Below the pieces are notes generated by a model that saw only the letters and a list, made by a program, of their open reading frames with translations, had not been told where the DNA came from and did not search any database. Below are positions 32,241-40,114 of a stretch of 64,000 nt of DNA, piece by piece (position 1 is the first letter of the stretch; every line of letters begins with the position of its first letter). The position numbers and the translations under genes were made by a program. Source of the DNA: JAFAHD01 sp963772515 (GTDB lineage Bacteria > Vulcanimicrobiota > Vulcanimicrobiia > Eremiobacterales > Eremiobacteraceae); NCBI GenBank assembly GCA_963772515.1, contig CAVYXC010000005.1, positions 124,001-188,000 on the forward strand. The letters are read 5' to 3'.

Positions 32241-32900
32241 ATGAACTACTTGATCGTCGGGTGCGGCCGCGTTGGCTCTACCCTGGCGAAACGGCTCGCG
32301 CGCGCGGGTCATGATGTCACCGTCGTCGACGAGAACTCGGCCGCGTTCAAGCGGCTGGGTCGCGACTTCCCCGGCAAGATGGTCTTAGGGACCGGCATCG
32401 ACGTCGACGTGCTGTGCCGCGCCGGCATCGAGCGCGCCGACGGCATGGCTGTCTGCACGCAAGGCGACAACCGCAACATCATGGCAGCGTTGATCGCCAA
32501 ACACCATTTCAAGGTCAGGACGGTGGTGGCGCGCATCTACGATCCGATGCGCGCCGCGATGTACCGCGACTTCGGCGTGCTCACCATCTGTCCGACCACG
32601 GTCGGCGCGCATCAGATGGCCAACGCACTGCTGCAAGAGACCTACCGCAAGCTGCCCTACGAACGCCACGACGTCGAAGTCGTCGAGTTCCTCGTCACCG
32701 ACGATCTGGCGGGACTCACGGTCGACGACCTCACGTTGCCCGGCAAGACGCGCGCCAGCATCGTGGTGCGCAACGGCTCGAGCCTCATCCCGTCGGGCGA
32801 TCTGCGGCTGCGCGGCGGCGATCGCGTGGTTGCCATCGTCGCGCCCGACGCCGAACCCGAATTCCGCAAGCTCATCACGCCTTCGCTGGCGGCGCGCTAG
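32241..32900 (+). CDS. TrkA-type potassium channel regulator (RCK-N plus RCK-C)
   Basis: 219 residues from the ATG at 32241 (MNYLIVGCGRVGST), chosen over a GTG at 32211 since the Rossmann strand should begin the protein. Motifs: GCGRVGSTLAKRL (dinucleotide fold), VVDENSAAFKRLG, and a TrkA-C domain in the last 75 residues (LAGLTVDDLTLPGKTRASIVVRNGSSLIPSGDLRLRGGDRVVAI). It is expected to bind NAD(H) or nucleotides and gate a Trk/Ktr potassium channel. It pairs with the RCK-N-only gene three bases downstream. No channel gene is in the window. Confidence 0.88.
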   Translation: MNYLIVGCGRVGSTLAKRLARAGHDVTVVDENSAAFKRLGRDFPGKMVLGTGIDVDVLCRAGIERADGMAVCTQGDNRNIMAALIAKHHFKVRTVVARIYDPMRAAMYRDFGVLTICPTTVGAHQMANALLQETYRKLPYERHDVEVVEFLVTDDLAGLTVDDLTLPGKTRASIVVRNGSSLIPSGDLRLRGGDRVVAIVAPDAEPEFRKLITPSLAAR

Positions 32901-32903
32901 CCG

Positions 32904-33326
32904 ATGTTCATCATCGTCGTCGGCGGCGGCAAGCTCGGGACGTATCTGGCGCGCTCGCTGCTCGAGGCCAAACATGAGGTCGTCGTGATCGAGAAAGTCG
33001 ACCGCAAAGCGCAAGCGCTCGCGCAGACGCTCAACGCGGAGATCGCGCAGGTCGGCGATGGCTGCGATCCGCTGGTTCTCGAAGAGGCCGGCGCAGAACG
33101 AGCCGACGTCGTCATCGCGGACACCGGCGACGACGAGGACAATCTCGTCATCTGCCTCGTGACCAAGAAACGTTTCACCAAGCCGCGCACGATCGCGCGC
33201 GTCAACAACCCGAAGAACAAGCAGATCTTCGAAGAGCTCGGCATCGATTCAGTCGTGAGCGGCACCGAGATCGTGATGAAGATGGTCGCGCACGAGGTCG
33301 ACCGGGCTAACCGAAGCCCCGCGTGA
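32904..33326 (+). CDS. Second TrkA-type regulator, RCK-N domain only
   Basis: 140 residues. MFIIVVGGGKLGTYLARSLLEAKHEVVVIEKVDRKAQAL is a Rossmann RCK-N start, followed by VGDGCDPLVLEEAGAERADVVIADTGDDEDNLVICLVTKKRF. It lacks the TrkA-C domain of its partner. Paired RCK proteins of unequal length are common in Trk/Ktr systems and form mixed rings on the channel. It lies three bases after the first regulator. Its 3' end overlaps the radical SAM gene on the opposite strand by 20 bases. Confidence 0.87.
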   Translation: MFIIVVGGGKLGTYLARSLLEAKHEVVVIEKVDRKAQALAQTLNAEIAQVGDGCDPLVLEEAGAERADVVIADTGDDEDNLVICLVTKKRFTKPRTIARVNNPKNKQIFEELGIDSVVSGTEIVMKMVAHEVDRANRSPA

Positions 33327-34556
33327 AATTTCCCAGGCGCACTGCCGGGAACGTCGAGCGCATCCATTCGAACCAGCGGCGCATGCCGACCGGCGCGCGC
33401 ACGGGCCGTCCGAGCGCTGCGAAATAGACGGCCGGATCCACGTTGAGCGTGCGCGTCTGCACCATCTCCACCGGATGCGCGGCTAAGAGCGCGCCAAACG
33501 CATCCATCTCATCCGGGTCGTCCGTAACGCCCGGATGGGTCAGCAGGTTGAGCGACAGGCGCAGTCCGCGCCGGCCCGCAAAGGCGATGCTCTCGACGAC
33601 GTCGTCGAAACTATAGCCTCTCGGGCGATAGTAGGCCGCGTAGGCGCCGGGGCGAGCGGCGTTGAGACTGATGCGCACGGATTGCAGACCCGCATCGCTG
33701 AGCGCCTCGAACGCGCGCGGCAGGCTCGCATTGGTGTTCATATGGATGATGCCGGCGCGGGTTCGCGCGCGGATGGCCCGGATAGCGACCGCGATGCGCG
33801 GCGCAGCAAGCAGCGGCTCGCCTTCGCAGCCCTGGCCGAACGAGACGATCGCCGCCTCTCCCGCATCCAAGTGAGCGACTGCCAATTCCGTCATGTCGCG
33901 CACTGCCGGCAATGCGCGCACGCGGTCCTGCGCACTCGTGATCCCGGCGTCGAGTTCTTGCTCCGAGATACAGCCGATGCAGCGCGCGTTGCATGCGGGC
34001 GAGACCGGGATGGCAGCTTCGCCGATGCGCAGGAACGAGTTCTGGGCGGTGTAGCAGCCGTACTCGAGGGCACATCGTTCGAGCTGGCGCAGCAGCGGGC
34101 TATCGGGCATCTCCGCATGGCGCGCGGCGATCGCGCGGGCAAGCAGTTGCGGCGCATGCGCCGCCGACGACCAGCTTTCCAGATGATCGGTGCGCATCGC
34201 GCCGGCGTGGAGCGCGCCGTCGCGCCATGCGACTGCGGCATAGCCGTACAACGGCAGCGGCGGCGCGCCGGCGCGCGGCACGTACGCCGGCAACAGGGTG
34301 CGCGTGTAGCCAAGCGGCAGCGCAGCGGCCACCGCGCAGACGCTTTCGCCCTCGAAGTCATCGAACTCCACGGGCCGGCCGTCGCGGTAGCCGACGACGC
34401 TGCGCGCCGGCAGCGTCAACAGCAATGAACCTTTTGGAAGCGGAATGAATTCGGCTGCGCCGGCCGGCAGCACGCGACCGTCATCGGCGGCTGCCTGCAC
34501 TCCGGGCAGGTCGAGCACGCTGCCGTCGGCGCGCGCGAACACGGCGGTCGGGGAGC

Positions 34557-34560
<4 letters not shown>
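33307..34560 (-). CDS. Radical SAM protein of unknown specificity
   Basis: 417 residues. An N-terminal region of about 180 residues with no clear family is followed by a radical SAM core with the iron-sulfur motif CNARCIGC (C190, C194, C197), then GEAAIVSFGQGCEGEPLLA (AdoMet glycine-rich loop region), IHMNTNASLPRAF, VRISLNAARPGAYAAYYRP and LSLNLLTHPGVTDDPDE. The spacing CxxxCxxC is standard. No SPASM Cys cluster is seen after the core. The start overlaps dapF by four bases, so it is the last gene of the mutS-mutL-hfq-dapF unit. Substrate unknown. Confidence 0.8.
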
Positions 34561-35414
<854 letters not shown>

Positions 35415-35431
35415 GAGCGAGCGGTTAGCGC

Positions 35432-35761
35432 TTAGCTGCTGATGGGATGCGCGGCGCCGTCGTTGTTGTGCGCGGGAGCATCCGGGCTGGGTTGCGGCCG
35501 TTGCGCGTTCGAATTGCCGGTGGCGTGCGCCGCCAGATCCGAGCCTGAGAACTGCACCGGCGCTTGCGGCGAGACCGTCGAGACCGCGTGCTTGTACACC
35601 AGGTGCGGCTTGTTATCGTATTCGAGGATGATAGTGAAGTTGTCGAAGCCGCGCACGTGGCCGCGCAACTGGAAACCGTTGCGCAGATAGATGGTGACCG
35701 GTGCGTTCTCACGCTTGACGGCCAGCAAGTATGCATCTTGCAGGGGCACGTTGGTCTTCAC
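35432..35761 (-). CDS. hfq: RNA chaperone Hfq
   Basis: 109 residues from GTG at 35761; the frame is open further upstream only as a shadow of miaA. The Sm fold is clear: LQDAYLLAVKRENAPVTIYLRNGFQLRGHVRGFDNFTIILEY (Sm1) and VYKHAVSTVSP (Sm2, containing the YKHA motif). An extended hydrophilic C-terminal tail (about 67-109), rich in Pro, Asn, Ala and His, resembles the disordered tails of other Hfq proteins. It pairs small RNAs with mRNAs as a hexameric ring. Position after miaA matches the conserved mutL-miaA-hfq order. Confidence 0.92.
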   Translation of the reverse strand: MKTNVPLQDAYLLAVKRENAPVTIYLRNGFQLRGHVRGFDNFTIILEYDNKPHLVYKHAVSTVSPQAPVQFSGSDLAAHATGNSNAQRPQPSPDAPAHNNDGAAHPISS

Positions 35762-35772
35762 TGTGCGTTTGT

Positions 35773-36732
35773 TCAGTCCGTTGCCTTCAAACCCCTTGCC
35801 AGTTCCGCGAGCGCGAGCGCGGTGCGCGCATCGAGCGCATCGAGGTGGCGAGCTCCGGCGATGCGCCGAAACCAGGTCTGCTGGCGCTTCGCGTACGAGC
35901 GCGTGCGCTGGATCGAGGCCGCGAGCGCCTCTGCGCGCGTCGCGGCGCCGCCGGCGAAGGCCAGCGCTTCGGCGTAACCGATACCGCTGAGCGCGGGCGC
36001 ATCTCCGTATGCGCGGCGGATCGCCGCCGCCTCTTCTACCAGGCCGCTGGCGAACATCGCGCGGACGCGCTCCGCGATGCGGGCGTCGAGCACTGCTCGC
36101 GGTATGTCGAGGACCGCGATGGTCAATTCTACGCCGGGCCATGTGTCTTGCGCGCCCGGCTCGTCGCCGGCGATGGCGCGCTCGCCACGCCGCTCGAGCT
36201 GTTCGCGCGCGGCAAGCGCGCTTTCGAGCGCGCGCACGGTGCGATAGCGGTCGCCTGGCGCGATGCGGACAGCGGCGCTCGGTGCTATCGCCTCGAGCCA
36301 TTGGCGCAGCGCGGGCGCCGGATGGATAGCGGCTTCACGGCGTAGACGTTCCCGCAGCGCGTCGTCCGCGATCGGACGGTCCAGCGGCATGCTGCCGGCA
36401 AGCGCCTCGACATAGAATCCCGTGCCGCCTACGATGATCGGCAGATTGCCGCGCGCCGCGATCTGCGCGATCGTCGCGCACGCGTCCTCGACGAAGCGCC
36501 CCGCGCTGTAACGCTCGTCAGGCGCGACCGTGCCGTAGCCGTGATGCGGCGCGCGCGCCGATTGCTCGTCGCTTGGCCAGCCCGTGCCGATCCGCATGCC
36601 CGCGTAGACTTGGCGCGAGTCGGCGTTGACGATCTCGCCGCCCACGTGCTGCGCGAGACGCGAGGCCAGCTCGGATTTGCCCGAGGCGGTCGGTCCGCAA
36701 ATCGCCAGCGCTCGGATGCGCCCCGCGCACAT
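35773..36732 (-). CDS. miaA: tRNA dimethylallyltransferase
   Basis: 319 residues from the ATG at 36732, which overlaps the mutL stop (TGATG); a longer frame upstream lies inside mutL and is rejected. Walker A GPTASGKSELA, then IVNADSRQVYAGMRIGTG (the DSRQVY signature), PIIVGGTGFYVEAL, DRYRTVRALESAL, and GIGYAEALAFAGG near the end. It puts the isopentenyl group on A37 of tRNAs reading U-starting codons. miaB, which completes the ms2i6A modification, lies in the same unit upstream. Confidence 0.95.
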   Translation of the reverse strand: MCAGRIRALAICGPTASGKSELASRLAQHVGGEIVNADSRQVYAGMRIGTGWPSDEQSARAPHHGYGTVAPDERYSAGRFVEDACATIAQIAARGNLPIIVGGTGFYVEALAGSMPLDRPIADDALRERLRREAAIHPAPALRQWLEAIAPSAAVRIAPGDRYRTVRALESALAAREQLERRGERAIAGDEPGAQDTWPGVELTIAVLDIPRAVLDARIAERVRAMFASGLVEEAAAIRRAYGDAPALSGIGYAEALAFAGGAATRAEALAASIQRTRSYAKRQQTWFRRIAGARHLDALDARTALALAELARGLKATD

Positions 36733-38468
36733 CAGGTCCGGCCGAACGCCTTTGATAGCGACGCCGCGTCGATGCGCAGCATCGTCGGCCGGCCATGCGG
36801 GCACGTATGCGGATCGTCGCAGCGTCTCAGGCGTTCGTACAGCGCGGCCTGCTCTTGCAGCGTCAGAGCTTCGTGCGCGCGCACGACCGAATGGCATGCG
36901 ATCGTGGCGAGCACGCGATTGCGGTGTGCGGTGCCTTCGCGCGCCGCGTCGGCGGCGCTCAGGTCGTCGAGCACGCCGGCAAGATCGAAACGCCGCTTCT
37001 CGTAGCCGGCCGGCACCGAGCAGATCCGAAACGCGCCTTCGCCGAACGGCTCGACCACGACGCCGGCTTGCGCCAGCGCGTCGACGTTCTCATACAGCAC
37101 GGTCGCTTGGTCGTCGGTCAATTCGACGACGGGTGGGAAAAGCAGCGGCGCGCCGGCCTCGTCGCCGCCCTGGCGCGCAAGGATCGCTTCATAGGCGACG
37201 CGCTCGTGCGCGGCGTGTTGATCCATGATGAACAAGCCGTCCGCATCGTCGCCGACGATGAACGTCTGGTCGATCTGGCCGTAGACGCGCACGCCGTTCG
37301 ACGCCGGCGCTTCTTCGAATGAAAGAGCGCGTTCATTGGCGGCGCGTTCTTTGAACGCGCTTTCCACGGCCGCACTGTCGGCGAAGAGGTGCGACGCGTG
37401 CGCGGCCGGCTCGGCGTCGTCTGCCCGCACCGCAGGCGCGAAGGCGACCGCGGGAGCGCTGCGCACCGGATCGCTGAGGCGCAGCGTGCGCGCGACGGCC
37501 GTGCGCACCGCGTCGAACGCCTCGTTGCCGCGCGCGAAGCGGACTTCGATCTTGGTCGGATGGACGTTGACGTCGACGTCTTCGGGCGGCAGCTCGAGGG
37601 CGAGCATGCCGAACGGATAGCGCCCGGTCATCGCGAACGAGCCCGAGCCGGCGAGCCACGCGGCGGCGAGCTGCGGAGCGCGCACGAGCCGGCCGTTCAC
37701 GAAGAACACCTGGCCGTCGCGATTGGGCCGGTCGTGTCCGGGCCGGCTGATATAGCCGCTCACGACGATGCGCGCTGGTGCGTCGTCGTCGGCGAGCGTT
37801 TCGAGTGCCCCGCGCGCTTGCGCGCCGAACACCATCTCCAGCCGCGCGACGCCGTCGAGAACCGCAGGCAGCGTCCACACGTCCTTGCCGTCGTGACGCA
37901 AGGCGAATGCGACTTCCGGCCAGCCAAGCGCGATGCGGCTCAGGAACGTGCTGATGCGCGCGAACTCCGCGCGCGGGCTCTTGACGAACTCCCGCCGCAC
38001 CGGCGTCAGCGCGAAAAGGTCGCGCACGACGACCTTCGTGCCCGGCGGCGCCGCACAGCTCGACGGCGCGCCCACGGTGATGCCCCGCGCTTCGATGCGC
38101 GCGCCCATCTCCGCCCCGGGCAGGCGTGAGGTGAGCTCGACCGCGCCGGCGGCCGCGATGCTTGCGAGACCTTCGCCGCGGAAGCCGAGCGTATTCACGG
38201 CGAAGAGATCGCGCACGTTTAACAGCTTGCTGGTCGCGTGGCGTGCAAAAGCCAGCGCGAGCTCGTCGCGCGGAATGCCCGAACCGTTATCGGTCACGGC
38301 GATCGAGGTGCGTCCTCCGTCGACGACCTCGACCGATACCAATGACGCGCCCGCGTCGAGGCTGTTCTCGACGAGCTCTTTGACGACGGAGACGGGCCGC
38401 TCGATGACCTCACCGGCGGCGATCTGAGCGATCGTCGCTTGGTCGAGCTGGCGGATCGGTGCCGGCAT
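36732..38468 (-). CDS. mutL: DNA mismatch repair protein MutL
   Basis: 578 residues. GHKL ATPase motifs: IAAGEVIERPVSVVKELVENSLDAGA (N box), VTDNGSGIPRDELALAFARHATSKL and LGFRGEGLASIAAAG. The C-terminal dimerisation domain includes DQHAAHERVAYEAIL, the conserved QxxAAHE stretch, and CPHGRPTML near the end. The endonuclease motif DQHA(X)2E(X)4E is present as DQHAAHERVAYE, so it is likely an endonuclease-type MutL, as expected in an organism without MutH. It lies one gene after mutS, separated by the diguanylate cyclase gene. Confidence 0.95.
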   Translation of the reverse strand: MPAPIRQLDQATIAQIAAGEVIERPVSVVKELVENSLDAGASLVSVEVVDGGRTSIAVTDNGSGIPRDELALAFARHATSKLLNVRDLFAVNTLGFRGEGLASIAAAGAVELTSRLPGAEMGARIEARGITVGAPSSCAAPPGTKVVVRDLFALTPVRREFVKSPRAEFARISTFLSRIALGWPEVAFALRHDGKDVWTLPAVLDGVARLEMVFGAQARGALETLADDDAPARIVVSGYISRPGHDRPNRDGQVFFVNGRLVRAPQLAAAWLAGSGSFAMTGRYPFGMLALELPPEDVDVNVHPTKIEVRFARGNEAFDAVRTAVARTLRLSDPVRSAPAVAFAPAVRADDAEPAAHASHLFADSAAVESAFKERAANERALSFEEAPASNGVRVYGQIDQTFIVGDDADGLFIMDQHAAHERVAYEAILARQGGDEAGAPLLFPPVVELTDDQATVLYENVDALAQAGVVVEPFGEGAFRICSVPAGYEKRRFDLAGVLDDLSAADAAREGTAHRNRVLATIACHSVVRAHEALTLQEQAALYERLRRCDDPHTCPHGRPTMLRIDAASLSKAFGRT

Positions 38469-38504
38469 GTGCGCGAGCGTTTCGCCCGCGCGCCATCGCT
38501 ATCC

Positions 38505-38523
38505 CCGGCCTCGCAGAGGCCGG
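38505..38523. repeat. Perfect hairpin between the cyclase gene and mutL
   Basis: Arms CCGGCCTC and GAGGCCGG with loop GCA fill the 56-base gap between the cyclase stop (38525) and the mutL start (38468). There is no T-run on either strand, so it could be an mRNA stability element, a processing site or a Rho-related pause rather than an intrinsic terminator. Confidence 0.55.
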
Positions 38524-38524
38524 A

Positions 38525-40051
38525 CTACATGCGGACGGGCAGAGTCTCGCGGGTCGCGAGTTTGACGTTGTTGCGGCCGGCCTGTTTTGCCGAATACAGC
38601 GCGGAGTCGGCCGATTTGACCAATTGCTGTTTGGTCGATACATCCTGCGGATAGCCCGCGACGCCGATCGAGACGGTGATCTTGGCGGTCGTCGTCTCGA
38701 GCGAGAATTCGTTCATCTCGATCGCTTGGCGCAGCCGGCCGGCGACCATGGCCGCCTCGGCTTTGATCGTCTCGGGCATGAGCACGACGAACTCGTCGCC
38801 GCCGTAGCGGCAGCAGATGTCGATCTTGCGCGCATGCATGCGGATGACTTCGCCGAGCTGTCGCAGCAGCTCGTCGCCCTGCGGATGGCCGTACGTGTCG
38901 TTGACGTGTTTGAAGAAATCGACGTCGAGGATCAGCAGCGCGAGCGACTGCTTGGTCAACTGCGCCTTGCGGAACTCCGTCTCCAGACGTTCTTGATACG
39001 CACGATTGGTGAGCAAGCCCGTCATCGAGTCGGTCTCGGCCAGCTCGAGCGTCTTGCTGTGCAGCCGGGCGTTCTGGATGCCGACCGAAGCCAGGCGCAC
39101 GAGCCGGTCGACGAGGCGCTGCTGCTCGAACGTGAACGCGCTCGGCTTGGCGGCGACGAGCATCACCGCGCCGATGGTGACGCGCTCGCTGACGATCGGC
39201 ACGACGAGGCAGCCATGCGCGGCCTTGGGGCGCGGCAACGACGACTCGCGATAATCTTTTTGGATGTCGGCGACGATGAGCGGGCGCTGTTCGGCGGCAG
39301 CGAACCCGACGACGCCTTCGCCGAAGCGCAGCTTGCTGCCGCGATAGAAGTCTGCATACGCGCCCTCGACCGCTTCTTCCACTAATACTTCATCTTGGGC
39401 TTCTTCGTCGGTGCGCGTGATGTAGATGACGACGTTGCTCCACGGCACAGATTCGCGGAACTCGCGCAGCATGATGACGAGCTGGGTCAGGGCTTCGTTC
39501 AGCGTGACTTTGGTGCCAAGATCGGAACCGGCGTCGAGCACTCGCATGATCGCGCGCGTCTGCTGTTCTGCGCGTCGCCGGCCCAGCAAGCCGTGCGCGG
39601 CGGCGATGAACGGGATCAGCGGCAGCGCGACGGCATAGCCGATGATGAGCAGCATGTCCGCCGGTTTGCCGGCGGCGTCGACCGGATGTCCGAAATAGAT
39701 CGCAAACGTCATGCAGCCCGCGGAGAGCAGGATGAAGGAGATCGCCGCGACGTCTGAGAGCGTCGCCGCATCCAGACCGATGATGAGCGCCAGCGAGCTG
39801 ACGCCGGAGAACCAGCCGACCGCTGAGGCCGCGGTGACGTCGAGCAAGATGATGAGCGCCGATGCGACTTCGGGCAGCTGCTCGTCTTTTTTATCTTGCG
39901 GTTTCTTCGATAGGCGCGGCATCGCGGCCAGCGCGGTGGCCACGAGCGCATAGCCGAACAGGGCCGCGATCAGCCACAGCGGCGCGGGCGCGCTGATCGG
40001 CGCGAGCAGCACCTGCGCGACCGCGAGCCAGCGGGCTGCGGCCACGACCAT
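38525..40051 (-). CDS. Membrane GAF-GGDEF diguanylate cyclase
   Basis: 508 residues from the ATG at 40051; the same frame runs further upstream but only as a shadow of mutS. Five or six hydrophobic helices (about 10-190), a GAF-like domain (about 215-345), and a GGDEF domain at the C-terminus with RYGGDEFVVLMPE intact and the product-inhibition I-site RKID five residues before it. It should make cyclic di-GMP from two GTP and be feedback-inhibited. The gene sits between mutS and mutL, which are usually adjacent. Upstream there is a copy of the dispersed palindrome at 40095-40114. Confidence 0.88.
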   Translation of the reverse strand: MVVAAARWLAVAQVLLAPISAPAPLWLIAALFGYALVATALAAMPRLSKKPQDKKDEQLPEVASALIILLDVTAASAVGWFSGVSSLALIIGLDAATLSDVAAISFILLSAGCMTFAIYFGHPVDAAGKPADMLLIIGYAVALPLIPFIAAAHGLLGRRRAEQQTRAIMRVLDAGSDLGTKVTLNEALTQLVIMLREFRESVPWSNVVIYITRTDEEAQDEVLVEEAVEGAYADFYRGSKLRFGEGVVGFAAAEQRPLIVADIQKDYRESSLPRPKAAHGCLVVPIVSERVTIGAVMLVAAKPSAFTFEQQRLVDRLVRLASVGIQNARLHSKTLELAETDSMTGLLTNRAYQERLETEFRKAQLTKQSLALLILDVDFFKHVNDTYGHPQGDELLRQLGEVIRMHARKIDICCRYGGDEFVVLMPETIKAEAAMVAGRLRQAIEMNEFSLETTTAKITVSIGVAGYPQDVSTKQQLVKSADSALYSAKQAGRNNVKLATRETLPVRM

Positions 40052-40094
40052 CGGGAACGAAACGGTCCGAAGAATCTCTACTGCTCCAATGTAG

Positions 40095-40114
40095 CGGTCG
40101 AATTCATTCGACCG
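40095..40114. repeat. Dispersed palindrome, copy 3 (mutS 3' end)
   Basis: Perfect nine-base arms CGGTCGAAT and ATTCGACCG around TC. It spans the end of mutS: on the minus strand CCG GTC GAA TGA gives the last residues PVE and the stop codon, which lies within the palindrome at 40104-40106. Confidence 0.85.

Noticed and set aside
35432..36301. 289-residue ORF ending in Hfq
   Set aside because: The first 180 residues are an Arg/Ala-rich shadow of miaA; the Sm fold starts at the GTG at 35761.
37117..37136. Possible extra copy of the dispersed palindrome (CGTCGGTCAATTCGACG)
   Set aside because: It lies in mutL coding sequence, lacks the CGGTCGAAT arm, and its pairing is limited to a few bases, so it is best taken as chance.
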